Part shown: in pieces, positions 20,841-31,936 of the stretch | How the letters are laid out: the number at the start of each line of letters is the position of its first letter | Numbering within the stretch: position 1 is the first letter of the stretch | NCBI GenBank assembly: GCA_029204225.1 | Contig: CM055110.1 | Span: forward strand, 32,612,299 to 32,676,298 | Reading direction: 5' to 3' | Source of the DNA: Diphasiastrum complanatum | Lineage: Eukaryota; Streptophyta; Lycopodiopsida; Lycopodiales; Lycopodiaceae | Length of the DNA: 64,000 nt | Made by a program: the position numbers and the translations under genes | Notes under the pieces: model-generated | Told to the model about the DNA's origin: nothing | The model's database searches: none | What the model saw: the letters and a program-made list of their open reading frames with translations, nothing else

Positions 20841-23752
20841 CTCCCTCTTCAACATTGGATGCTAGTTTCAACATATTCTTTGAGCACATTCCAAGATTAG
20901 ATCTATGCATTAAATATAGGTCCTTTCCCAATGGTTTGGTGAAGATATCAGCCACACACTCCTTTGAAGAGACATGTTGAAGCTCCACCTCTTTGGCAAT
21001 GACTTGATCTCTCACAAAATGGTGAGCAATCTCAATGTGCTTGCTCCTTGCATGAAAAACAGGATTGCTTGCCAAGCTTTGGGCTGAAAGGTTATCACAA
21101 AGTATGATTGGAGTCTTCTCTGGTTCCAGCAAGTGAAGATCCAATAACATCCTCTTGATCCAAAGAATCTCCTTGGTGCATGTTGTTAATGCCTTGTACT
21201 CGGCTTCGGTGGAAGATAGAGAGATAGTTGGTTGCTTCTTTGATAGCCATGAGACCACTCCATCTCCAAGATAGATTGCAAAGGCACTTGTTGACTTCCT
21301 ATCCATTTGATCACCTGCAAAATCTGAATCTGAAAATCCACAAAGGTTAGGTGTAGTACCTCCATACAAGATGCCAAAATCTCTAGATCCCGAGATGTAT
21401 CTAAGTACTCTCTTTCCTAGCTTCCAATGAGCCTCACTAGGATCTTGCATAAATTGACTTAGTTTACCAACCACAAAGCTTAGATCAGGTCTTGTGATGG
21501 TTAACCATATAAGAGATCCTATTAGCTTTCTATAGAGAGTAATGTCCTTGAAGGATCTTTCATTACTTCTTGTAGTTAGCTTTACATTTGATTCCATAGG
21601 AGTAGAAACAACTTTACAATCTTCCATATGAAACCTTTTTAGAATAGAGTTAACATACTTTTCTTGACATATGAATGTAGATTTAGAAGTTCTAATAATC
21701 TCTATTCCTAAGATATAATGAAGTTTACCAAGATCTTGAATTTCAAACTCTCTTTTGAGTGCCATCTTGATTTCATCTATATCTAGATTGTTACCACCAC
21801 TTAAGATAATGTCATCAACATAGATCAAAAGTAAAGTGATATCATTTTCATTCAATCTAAAGTAGAGAGAATGATCATACTCACTCATAACAAAGTTTTG
21901 AGAAAGTAAGAAGGAATTGAGCTTAGCATACCAACTCCTTGGTGCTTGCTTTAGCCCATACAAACTCTTTTGGAGATAGCACACATGATTAGGCTCATCA
22001 TGTGAAACATAGCCCTCGGGTTGCTCCATGTAAATATCTTCTTCAAGATCACCATTCAAGAAGGCATTAGTAACATCCATTTGCCACATATCCCAATCAT
22101 AAAGAGTTGCAAGAGAGATTAGGATTCGAATAGTTACCATCTTTGCCACGGGTGCAAAGGTCTCATCATAGTCAATACCATATTCTTGAGCATACCCCTT
22201 TGCCACCAACCTTGCCTTGTACTTGTTGATTGATCCATCTTGATTTGTCTTGATCTTGAAGATCCACTTACAACCAATTGCCTTCTTGTCCTTTGGAAGC
22301 TTTACCAACCTCCATGTGTTGCTTTTGATGAGTGCTTGATGCTCATGATCCATGGCTTGGATCCATTCCTTCTTTTGAATTGCTTCACCTACACAAGTTG
22401 GTTCATCAAAAGAGGTAAGAAAAGCAAAGTTAGAGTTGTCCACCACTTGCTTTCCTTTTTCATCATAGGTTAGCCTTGATGGCTTAGCCCTTTGCCTTTG
22501 AGTCTTCCTTGAAGTTTGCTTTGGAGTGGCATCTCCATCTTCATCCAAGACATCTTGCACATCATGATGATTAGTAGGCACATCAACATCAACATCAACA
22601 ACATTGGAAACATTCTCTTCATGAAAGATGACATCCCTACTTATGACAACTTTCTTTGTAGAAGGAATGTACACTTTGTAAGCCTTGCTTACTTCACTAT
22701 AGCCAACAAACACACCCTTCTTTGATGAAGGATCTTCTTTAGTTCTATCATCAAGTGTGATATTGACAAAACATGTACATCCAAAGATCCTACAATGCTT
22801 GACACTCGGCCTTCTACCATAAAGAACCTCATGAGGAGTTTTACCATCCAAGGAAGCACTTGTCCATCTATTACATAGATAGTTAGCACATGATAAAGCT
22901 TCCCCCCAAAAAGACTTAGCAAGATTAGCATGTAGTCTCATTGCCTTGGCACATTCACAAAGGGTTCTATTCTTCCTCTCGGCCACTCCATTCTGTTGTG
23001 GAGTCCTAGGACTAGACATCTCCCTCTTAATCCCATGTGCTATACAAAAGTCTTTGAACCTATTTGAGGTGTATTCCCCTCCATTATCAGATCTTAAGCA
23101 TTTGATCTTTGTATTGAATTGGTTTTCCATTTCATTCTTGAACTTGACAAATGCAGCAAACACTTCATCCTTACTTTTAAGAAGATAGATCCAAGTATAC
23201 CTACTAAAGTCATCAATGAAAGTTGCATACATCTTTGCCCCACCATTGCTAGTTGTACTAGAAGAATGAATATCAGAATGCACAAGTTGAAAAGCTTCTT
23301 TAGATCTAGAAGTAGATCTAGAATAAGCAAGTCTATGAGATTTGGACAAGGCACAATGTTCACAAACACTATTGTTTGCAACAAGACTTTTAGGGAGACC
23401 AAGAACAAGCTCTTTCTTTGCCATTACCTCCAAAGATTTGAAGTTGGGATGGCCCAACCTCTTGTGCCAAACTTCTTGGTTTGGCAATTGCTCCCTAGCC
23501 ATACATCCTTCATGATTAGAGATCACACATGCATCAAGCTTGAAAAGTTTACCATGCCTCCTACCTTGAGCAATCAAGGATCCACATTTACTTATCAAAC
23601 ATGCATCTCCAATGAACTCCACATCAAGTCCTTTGTCAATCATTTGACTTACACTAAGCAAATTCTTAGTGATTGAAGGAATGTACAAAACATTTTCAAG
23701 ATTTGCTTTCCTATTTGTTGAAAGGGAAATAGGAATAGTGCCTATGCCTTTG
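20836..23752 (-). pseudogene. Family 3 integrase-RT-RNase H reading frame
   Basis: 950 residues from the internal Met at 23688, but the frame extends upstream to about 23752, so there is no true start here; it is the continuation of gag-pro after a frameshifting deletion. With numbering from that Met: integrase zinc ligands H75, H80, C109, C112; catalytic D139 (HSDI), D201 (RSDNGGEY), E237 (VAERKN). RT: CKWIFKIKTN near 473, QMDVTNAFLNG near 536, YVDD 623-626. RNase H: FSDSDFAGD near 786, SSTEAEY near 826, CDN at D865, ADIFTKPL near 913. It ends VEEGV plus TGA inside the first bases of the LTR. All catalytic residues are present and there are no internal stops. Confidence 0.95.
20841..20853 (-). 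promoter_or_regulatory. Polypurine tract of family 3 element
   Basis: The minus strand reads GTTGAAGAGGGAG directly before the LTR TGTGA. It overlaps the last codons of pol. The same 13-mer precedes the family 5 3' LTR (42173-42185). Confidence 0.8.
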
Positions 23753-24746
23753 ATGTCACATTGACCATCATTTGCAGTGTGTATTCCTTATGTCTTGTCA
23801 TGTGAGATGAGGCTCCACTATCAATCCACCAAGGATCATTATCATCTATGTTGGCTAACAAACTTGAAGTCATAACAAGTGATTCACATGTGTTATGTTC
23901 TTCCTCATCTATTGTAAGATTTCCTTGCCTCTCTCCTTGCTCTCTTTTCTTCTTATAACATTCATTTGCAAAATGACCTTTTATCCCACAATAAAAGCAC
24001 TTGAACTTTGACTTATTGTTCTTAGTAGAAGAGGAAGAGGAAGAGTGATCATCATGATCAAAGTTACCACCTTTGGACCATTTCCCTTTGCCTTTACCTT
24101 TGCCCTTGAATTTGCCTTTTGTGAAGAAAGCCTCTTCACCTCCACCTTGCAAGGATGCACCATCAAGCTTTGATTGCAACCTATGTTCTTCAGCCAATAA
24201 GATTTCTTGCAAGTCAACCACACTTGGCAAGACTCTTTGAATGGCAAAACTTTGCACAAGGTTAGCATGTTCATTTAGCAAACCATTCAACATAACTTGG
24301 ACTATTTCACCATCTTTTATGTTCTCATCAATGCATGCTAAATCATCACTTAGGGACTTAACTCTCAAGATAAATGCATGAGCACTTTCACCCTCTCTTT
24401 GCCTACTAGAAAATATTTGTCTCCTTAGGGTCAATACCCTAGATGTGGACTTTGATTCAAAGAGCTTCTTTAAGGCATTCCATGCCTCACTTGCACTTTG
24501 ACACTTTCCAACTTCCTTGAGAAGTTCATTTGTAACATTCATTTTAATGATATGAAGAGCCCTTTTGGCCTTCTTATCAAACCTTTGTTGCTCTTGAAGT
24601 GTGAGAGGTCTCTCTTCAATTTCTGCAACTATGTCCATGAGTTCATTCAACTCAAGTAAGGACTCCATCCTCACTTTCCAAGTAGAGTAGTTTGATGAAC
24701 TCAACCTTTCACTAGACTCTAGCATGATCCCACCATTGGAAGCCAT
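23742..24746 (-). pseudogene. Family 3 gag-protease, frame lost after the protease motif
   Basis: 334 residues from ATG 24746 (MASNGGIMLESSERL). It carries the NYSTWKVRMESL block, a helical capsid region, a basic GKGKGKGK stretch, and a perfect zinc knuckle CFYCGIKGHFANEC. The protease active site WWIDSGASSHMT is near residue 309. Directly after RHKEY the frame leaves the normal path and ends at 23742. Comparison with family 5 shows about 14 codons plus one base missing here. Capsid and knuckle should be functional; protease is truncated. Confidence 0.92.
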
Positions 24747-25906
24747 GATTCTAATGTTTCTTCAACTTTTAGGTTCTGTCCTAAAGCACTTAGCACTCAC
24801 TTTTCTCTCAACAAATGATAGATAAAGAGATCTATGAAGATTTAGGACCCTAAAACACTTCTATCTTGAACCTAGATGGTTTCCAAGCATAGAAAGGAAG
24901 ATTGAAACACATGCAACACTTTGCACACACTAAGAATGGATTACAAAATCAAACCAACCTGAACACACTCTTGCTTAAGCTCTCAAACTTTCCAGCAAGT
25001 GACCAAATCAAGTTATGGTGTGAAGAGTTACTTGCATTCTTAGAAAATACCCAAAACTAGGATGCCAAGATTACCTAGTAATGAACCAACTTGATCAACA
25101 TATGATCAACACACTAAGATATTGATTCAACCTGTAAAACCACATGTAAACCACACTTCTAAAAGTTTATAAACTCCAGCAAGTGATAAATACAAGATTT
25201 AGAGGTGAATGAATGAGCACACTTAGTGAATCACAAGACTAGCTTCACTATCTTGTCAAATCTTGGTGTTTAGATGTAGATCTAAGATCACTTCACATGA
25301 GAATGTTCCTCAACCTGTTAAGAACCTGAAAACACACTTGCATAATGATTAACACCTTCCAGCAAATGCTCCAATCAAATTACATAAGGAGAGTTACTTA
25401 CATGCTCAACAAAGTACACCAAAATTTATGCCAAAATTGATGACAATCTTTACAATATGCTCTTCACAATGGAGCTTACAATATGTTCACCCAAAAAAGG
25501 GGATCTTTCATCCAAATGGGAGCTTTGCTCAGCCTTTAGGAGAATTACAACTCACTCAAAAGAGCATTTGTCATCCACTTAAGGAGAAGTTTCATCCACT
25601 TAAGGAGAGTGTTCATCCAAGAATGGAGATTGTCAACAATAGGATTGAAAAGAACATTGTTAGTATTGAATATGCACAAGCCTCACAATCACAAATGATT
25701 AGGTGTTATGATCTGATCCAAAATAGTTTCTTTTCAGCCTCTGATCTTCAATAGACCTGAAATATGCTTTTGATCCACAAGTTCAACTCACAAAACAAAG
25801 GTTAGTAAGATTTGATCAACAAAGCAATGCAAAATCATGCTAGAACTTGATCAAACATCCAAATATCACCAAAAATGGAATACTTACTGTAAATAGAAGC
25901 CAACCA
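24747..25906 (-). other. Untranslated leader of family 3 element
   Basis: About 1.16 kb between PBS and gag ATG, longer than in families 1 and 2. It contains a plus-strand frame at 25428-25754 with repeated TTCATCCA(C/A)TTAAGGAGA phrases (about 25500-25620) that form a short tandem pattern; I treat this as leader structure and not a gene. Confidence 0.65.
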
Positions 25907-25918
25907 GCTCTGATACCA
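25907..25918 (-). promoter_or_regulatory. Primer binding site (initiator tRNA-Met)
   Basis: GCTCTGATACCA on the plus strand, reverse complement of TGGTATCAGAGC, directly next to the LTR start at 25919. Confidence 0.95.
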
Positions 25919-26573
25919 TGTGAAAAATACAGATCCTAAGTGGATCTAAACTCCAAGATCATTGGCTTGAATGCTTGCACTCCAAACTACATAAGCTAGG
26001 AATTGGCAACACATTCTATGCTACCTAGAATGCAAAGAACTTGATCAAAAAGCATTTATCACAAATGGAAACTTCCATAAACATCAAGTGCGGCCCAAAA
26101 TAGCATTATACAGTCCATAATACATCAGCCTACCACTTTTGGAAAGCACCTAAGATCATACACAATAGCTTGAAGACAATACACACAACAATGCTCTCAA
26201 TGGAGGAAGAAACAATGACAATGATCTATTGATCTCAATGAAGCATACAAAAGGTTTCTCCAACCTGTTCTCCACGACTTCCCTACTATTTATGGATGAG
26301 GAAGATGACTCTCTCTCCTCTCTCTAGAAGGTACTTGACCCTAGATATTCCCTATATAGGAAAAATAGCTAAAAATGGCTTATATGACCAAAATACATCA
26401 AAATGGTCTCATTTTGAAGGGTATGAAGTTTGACACTTCATCATACTGAAAAAATACAGTAAATAAAAACATTGTGGCCTGGTTCACACGTGTGAAACTC
26501 CAGAACCAAAACTATTTACAATTTTAGCCAATTTAGGCCTCAAACTAGCTAGGAAATGTTGACAATTTTCACA
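25919..26573 (-). repeat. Family 3 5' LTR (655 bp)
   Basis: Same length and, by eye, same sequence as 20186-20840. Palindrome TTCACACGTGTGAA at 26483-26496. Followed by target duplication GACAC. Confidence 0.95.
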
Positions 26574-27807
26574 GACACTGCCACCACCGCCCAATCTTCC
26601 CCCACCCCTCAGACGTCCTCACCTCTTTCTCCCTGACTTTTTGAGCAGCGTCCATGGAATCTGGCCAAGTTTTTTTGCCCCATCTCAGCCCATGGATGTT
26701 TATGCTACCCATGCTGTGCAGGCTGTAGTTGCAGCCCAACACCAAGTCAATGTGGTTTGCCAGACCATTAGCCAATTGGAAGACTAGGACACAATCGAGC
26801 TCCAAGAGCATGATGATTGGGGATGCGTCAAAAAGATGACGATTGGGGATGTTTATGCTACCCATGCTGTGCAGGCTGTAGTTGCAGCCCAACACCAAGT
26901 CAATGTGGTTTACCAGACCATGAGCCAATTGGAAAACTAGCACATCACTGAGCTCCAAGAGCGTGACGATTGGGCATGCATCAAAAAGATGATCTCCAGG
27001 CGAAGGCCAACATTGTTGGCTAGCTAACTCAACAGATGAATGACGCTGAGGACGTCAATAAAAAACTTCAGCAAGAAAATAAAAAAATTCAAAAAATTAA
27101 TAAAGAGAAGGACGTGGACATTAAGAAGCTCCGCACTCATTTCAATAAACTCGAAGTGTCTCTGGATACTGAGCGCAAGCTATCCCAAGCCTATTCCGAC
27201 TCTGGCCATGTATTGTAGACCAGCTATGGGCCTTCCAACGAGACTATTTGTCCCTCCTACAACAATTGGATATCCTAAAAAATAAGCCTAATGAGCAAGC
27301 CATCCAGACTATTATCGCCCAACAGATCGGCTACAGCCAGCAGCAAGTGCCTGAAGAGCCATGTCGCATCGTCGAATTTCTTTCTTCGATCATCCGAGAC
27401 TCTCAGTGACACCAAAGATGCCCAAATTGAAATCGACTCCCCATCTAGTACATCTCATCAATACAAGATGGCGGAGCATTATAAGGCCCAATATACTCAA
27501 TTAAAGTCCAATATTGGTGCCTTAAAAGATAACTATGAATCAGCACCCCACAAATGCGCTTGAAATCTCAAATCTTCGGGCCAAATATGCGGAATTAGCC
27601 GAGGAGATTACAACTCTAGAGCAAATGGTTGATGTCAAGGACCATGCCATGAGGCAATTCACTGAACTAGGCATGGACCCAAGCAACAACTTCCCTCTAG
27701 ATTTCAAACATCACTCTGTGCTGATCTCGCATCATATTGGCCTTGATGGAACCAGCCTTTCTGACTTGAGTGCTATTCCATTACAAAACTCGCACATTGA
27801 AATATAA
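26574..27807 (+). pseudogene. Decayed coiled-coil protein gene, disrupted by the family 3 insertion
   Basis: Plus-strand frames give a Gln/Leu/Glu-rich, heptad-like protein: VQAVVAAQHQVNVVCQTISQ, then VNKKLQQENKKIQKINKEK with TERKLSQAY, then LRAKYAELAEEITTLEQMV. A 153-bp (51-codon) tandem duplication covers 26694-26999. TAG stops occur at 26785-26787, 26938-26940 and 27021-27023, and the frame shifts near 26980 and 27230. The family 3 element separates it from 20178-20185. It looks like the capsid or coiled-coil ORF of another transposon or an unidentified host protein; I do not recognise the family. Confidence 0.5.
26694..26999 (+). repeat. 153-bp tandem duplication
   Basis: GGATGTTTATGCTACCCATG begins at 26694 and again at 26847. 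The two units are about 93% alike by eye. Both contain the TAG after CAATTGGAA(G/A)AC. Confidence 0.9.
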
Positions 27808-28383
27808 TTGTTGTTGAGGAAGAATGTAAATCCAGATGTGGATTTACAAGTGTCTACATCTCTTGCCCAACTTCTAAATACGGGTTGAGAATATCGAGTT
27901 TGTCACTATCGACTGCTCCATAACAAATGCATAAGTCCATAGTAGCTCAAATGTATCTTATAACTATGATAAGAGCTTTCCAATGTGTAAGGCCAGGATC
28001 GGTCATAAACTGACTTAAGGTACGGACTGCTAAATATATGTCTAGTCTGGTACAGATCATTGCATATATAAGAGATCCTATTATCGAATACTTACTACTT
28101 AGAAGTTACTAGTTAGTACTTACAAGTTTGAAGTTACAAGTTACAAGTTACAAATTACCTAACTAACAAATTACAAATCGTCATGCATGTGTCCATTACA
28201 CTTTGTGCATGGCTTGCATGTCACTATGGATCACTTACAATTAATGCATGTGAATTGCCATGAGTTTCGCATGACTTTGCTAATTCTATGTCTACAAACT
28301 ATATGCAAGTTGTATTCTTCAATCTAGACATTACATAACCATGTAGCTCGAGTTCTATGTAGGCCGAACTTGGCATTTTGCAT
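27808..28383. other. No gene recognised; TTACAAGT-rich tract
   Basis: After the coiled-coil frame the sequence has no coding signal. Around 28110-28175 GTTACAAGTTACAAG and variants repeat at short intervals. It may include an LTR of the element to either side but no boundary is supported. Confidence 0.4.
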
Positions 28384-28990
28384 TTATGGGCTACATACTG
28401 GCATGGTACAATATTTGTAGCAAGCCAAGAAATCAATATGGATTGTTTTTCCAATTTTAACAGTTGTAGGATCTTTTGCTAGCAACTTTCTGGTTATCTG
28501 GAAGGATCTTGGTAAAACTCTCAACAGATAAGTGAGCTCATTCTCTGCTAATACTGCATTTTCCATTCCAGAATTGTGTAGTGAAAGAAATAGATCCTTC
28601 ATCTTCTAATGAAGGAAGTGAGGTCTTACCATCCCACTGTAGGTTTGTCAGCTGATCTTCGAGCAACATGATCTGACTGCATGATTTCATCTGAAATCTT
28701 GTGAGGAATATATTCCACATCTCTTTCGCTTTAGAGATTGTAGCCATATCAGGAGTTAGGCTATCCTCGATGGATGAAGATAACACGGCTATTGCCTTGT
28801 CATTATTCTCCCTCCATTCACGTAGCTCCTTGCTTGTAGTTGTAGGCATCTCCTCGTTGCCATCTACCCAAGGAGATAATCCTTTTCCCTTTAGTATCAG
28901 CGAGGTCTTAACTTTCCATGCTAAGAAATTAGATTATGATGAGTCGAGGATTGTACAGATCTTGGATTGTATGCTACTTATTGAAGCCAT
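28384..28990 (-). pseudogene. Family 8 copia gag (UBN2 type), decayed
   Basis: The minus-strand ATG at 28990 starts MASISSIQSKICTILDSS. Further frames carry ELREWRENNDKAIAVLSSSI, then ISKAKEMWNIFLTRFQMKS and LLRVLPRSFQI. These match the order of copia gag blocks (W...N..A...I, AKE.W..L...F, LL..LP.SF). Several frame changes separate them. The zinc knuckle and pol are not found to the left. The gag differs clearly from families 1-6. Confidence 0.75.
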
Positions 28991-29087
28991 TGTTGTGAAT
29001 TGTGTTCTCACTTGTTGATGGTTCTTTGTTTGAATGCTTAGCCTCCTAGATCTGATAGCTTTTCGGTTATGCCAGACTATGACAGGT

Positions 29088-29099
29088 GCTCTGATACCA
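29088..29099 (-). promoter_or_regulatory. Primer binding site (initiator tRNA-Met) of family 8
   Basis: GCTCTGATACCA on the plus strand, about 100 nt upstream of the family 8 gag start on the minus strand. One base (C at 29100) separates it from the LTR end TGCATCA. Confidence 0.88.
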
Positions 29100-29100
29100 C

Positions 29101-29600
29101 TGATGCAAAAAATAATGATGGAACGCAAATTGCAAATATCAATCAGGCTCTGAAATGAAACGAAACAAAGTGAAACTAGACGAAACAAAGCGAAGCGAAG
29201 CAAAACTTGAACAAGCTCTGATATTGACATTGCTAAAGCGAAATCAAATAAATCGCGAACGAAAACAATTCAGATGGATTTCAGATATGATTGTCGGTCA
29301 CTGCCTGCTATATCATTCCTACAATCCTCCAGAAAGTAGACAAGCATTGCTAATCTATGTTATAGATTAATACAACATTCAACAAAACTGAACCAGTGTG
29401 CGAAAATGATTTAAAACAAGTGAATGAGATACACATGCTTTCCCCTGTGCCCACGATGACAGAATCTTTCGAGCACCCTTCTTGCCCCTGTGCTCACGCT
29501 GCCAAAATTTTTCGAGCACCCCAACTGATCGCCCAAGTAACCAAGAAAAAATGCCATCATTTTTAAGATTTCTATGGGTATCTTTCTTCAATGATCCAAT
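29101..29600 (-). repeat. Family 8 5' LTR, outer boundary uncertain
   Basis: Begins next to the PBS; the minus strand ends ...TTTTGCATCA. GAAACAAAGCGAA-type words repeat around 29155-29210, and CCCCTGTGC(C/T)CACG with TTTCGAGCACCC repeats at about 29442-29480 and 29487-29520. No matching second LTR is present in the window, so the right edge is a guess. Confidence 0.45.
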
Positions 29601-30067
29601 GCTCCAAAGAAACCTAACTTTTCTATAAAGGTTCCTTTCTAAGTTTGTAATTTCCTTGTCTTCGTTTAGCCTTAACTTTTGCGTTTAACGTCGAAATTCA
29701 GTGCATTAAGAACAAAAATTGCTCAATTCACTGCGCTGAGTACAATGATCATCATTTTGTCATCATTATGTACTTCTTATTTTTAATTTTATTTTAGAAC
29801 CCTTTGTCCTAAGTTGTTTACACTTTATGTTTTATTCATTTAATTGACCATATCTCATTCGTTTGAGCTCGGATTTCAATGTCGTAGAAAGCAAACTTCA
29901 TTAGCTCAACAAATTTGTCAGTGTATAAGTCTTATTGGAATCAAAATTTGACATTTTTCAAAAGTCCTTTTTATTTGCTCTAATCGAAAAAACTCATGCC
30001 TATTGTTACTGCTTAACTACACCTTGTTAAAACTAGTTTCCATTACATCTCCAAATTCTTCCCAAGA
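29601..30067. other. No gene recognised
   Basis: A+T-rich sequence between family 8 and the acidic ORF with no motif I can support. It may belong to the same element as the ORF that follows. Confidence 0.35.
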
Positions 30068-30517
30068 TTGCAGTCCACAATTTCAAGATTTAGTTATTCC
30101 ACATCGACTCTAATGGATTGGCATTATGAACAAGAGGATGACGATCAGTCATACTATGATGACGATTGTGACAATAATGTGGGAGAATATTGGGATCAAG
30201 ATGATGATTACATCGAAGATCATGATCAAGGTGACGACATCGCTGATGACAATCAGTTACAAGTCCAAAGCGACAATAATGATGATCAGTATCAGAACTA
30301 CAATGACACTTCAGAACTTGACCATTACTCTGAAGATTTCAACAACGATCAGCAAAGTGAAGAACAACACAAACCAGTCATTGAAGATGGCTCTGTAGAT
30401 GAAGCAGTTGAACCATGTGATGGTCATGATGAACTAGAGTTCAATGATGGTGACATCATACTTAATGGTGATAACATTGACGTCATTTTGAGAAACCCAA
30501 GAAAAGTCTATCTTTAG
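30068..30517 (+). pseudogene. Very acidic 149-codon ORF running into an RT remnant
   Basis: The frame is 31% Asp plus Glu (33 D, 13 E of 149) with runs such as EQEDDDQSYYDDDCDN and DDDYIEDHDQGDDIADD, and many Asn and Gln. Its last 30 residues, DGDIILNGDNIDVI onward, line up at DNA level with the RT block after YVDD of family 2 (compare 13857-13930); YVDD is here changed to a GD pair. After the TAG at 30515-30517 the next 50 nt still match RT (EFKMVDL). So at least the 3' end is decayed copia RT. The origin of the acidic part is unknown. Confidence 0.5.
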
Positions 30518-30568
30518 AATTTAAGATGGTAGATCTTTGTCCACTTCACTTTATATTGGGCATAGAAG
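30420..30568 (+). pseudogene. RT fragment of old family 2 relative, left of the family 4 insertion
   Basis: DNA from 30515 (AATTTAAGATGGTAGATC) to 30568 matches the family 2 RT segment around 13920-13970 (EFKMVDLGCLHFILGIE). It breaks at the family 4 LTR and resumes at 36481 with the next RT block. This pair of flanks shows that family 4 inserted into an RT gene. Confidence 0.85.
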
Positions 30569-31183
30569 TGTCAAAATTTAGAAAAATCTATCTAATGTTG
30601 TGAGTAGGGGTCCTAAAAATTCCAAAGATGAATTGAGCTCTTTTGGCTTAGTAAAGACCCATCTTAGAATAAAATATTCAAGGTAGGTAGAAGTAGAAAC
30701 TCGAGCTACCATAGGAATTGCCATTTGTACTTTATATGCCACATTTAATGCATGAAAAGACTAGGTGGCACAATTAGACATAGTGAGGTGGCTTGAATAA
30801 GTCTAGATAGCTTGAGAGGTGGATTCAAAACTCCAATTCAACTCAAAGTAGGAGGAGAGTCCATGGATCTATATATATATATGATGTGCTCTCATTGAGA
30901 AAATCATGAAATTTGTGTGTAATGCAAATTTGGAGACAAGCTCTTTGTGCCCTCTCTCTCTACACGAGTTTTGTACTTTCTATTTTCTCTCTCTAGCCGA
31001 GTTGAGACATTTATGATGCTTAGTCTTATGTTTTGTTGACAGATCTTGCTTGTAACACAATAATATTTCTTGAATGATCAGCTTTTCTATTGACAACCAA
31101 TGCTAGTCTGATCTTTATGGTATTATTGGGCTTATGAGATCAAAAGTACATGTGTAGGGCGTCCCACACATGTGAATTCAGCA
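30569..31183 (+). repeat. Family 4 5' LTR (615 bp)
   Basis: Starts TGTCAAAATTTAG and ends GTGAATTCAGCA. Contains an ATATATATATATG TATA-like stretch near 30870-30883, CTCTCTCTACACGAG and CTCTCTCTAGCCGAG motifs, and CCCACACATGTGAATTC close to the 3' end. Confidence 0.92.
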
Positions 31184-31195
31184 TGGTATCAGAGC
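31184..31195 (+). promoter_or_regulatory. Primer binding site (initiator tRNA-Met)
   Basis: TGGTATCAGAGC abuts the LTR end at 31183. The leader that follows (31196-31936) contains a perfect TTCACACGTGTGAA palindrome at 31721-31734. Confidence 0.95.
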
Positions 31196-31936
31196 CTACC
31201 TAAGTTTTACAAGCAAATCTAATCAAAAAGTTTGCAGATTTGATCAGATTTCAAGCTAGGAATTGTCTAGATTCTACTTTCTAGCTAGTTTGCAGTTTTC
31301 TGGTGATTTAGAGCTTCAAACCACTTTGAATGGTCCAGATCAGGTACTATACGGAATTTCAGGTGCTGGCATGTGTGAAATCTGCCCATTTTTGGTTTGG
31401 TGGTTCTCTCTCACCTTAGATCCAAATTTCATGCAGATTAGTCCACTAGAAAGCTAGAAATGTGTAGAATTTGATGCAATTTGATTCATACAGTTGGATG
31501 AGCCAATCAGAAGTTATATGCTTTTGAAGAGTCGTAGGTAGGGCACCTAGACTTGTGGCAAATTGTGTGTACATGTCATTTATTGCTTGAATGATCACAA
31601 AAATCATCCAGAAGTTGTACAATCTCATATATATGTGATTTAGACAAAATTTATAGGTTCTAGGCAAATTGTTTCATACAAATAGATTGTATTTGAGTCA
31701 ATTTGACATTTTTGGAGTATTTCACACGTGTGAAATTCAGAGAACCATAACTTTTGCCGTACTTCATCTTTTTTGATGATTCAAATCTTGTTTTAGAGAG
31801 ATTGTCAAGCTAGTGATATCTATCTTATAGTTTTGCTTAGTCTTACATAGGATTTGGTTTTGTACCCTTGATTGGTTCCTATAGTGAGAAAATAAGCAAT
31901 TCTTTCATCCATCTTTTTTGATTTCCATTATTCTTT

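Larger units (their letters stand above)
20186..26573 (-). mobile_element. Complete family 3 Ty1/copia element (6388 bp), extremely young
   Basis: Two 655-bp LTRs (20186-20840 and 25919-26573) with no difference found by eye, target duplications GACAC at 20181-20185 and 26574-26578, a tRNA-Met PBS, and gag plus pol on the minus strand. A deletion of roughly 43 nt just after the protease motif puts gag-PR and pol in different frames. The element landed inside the coiled-coil pseudogene. Gag relatedness is closest to family 5 (38800). Confidence 0.96.
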
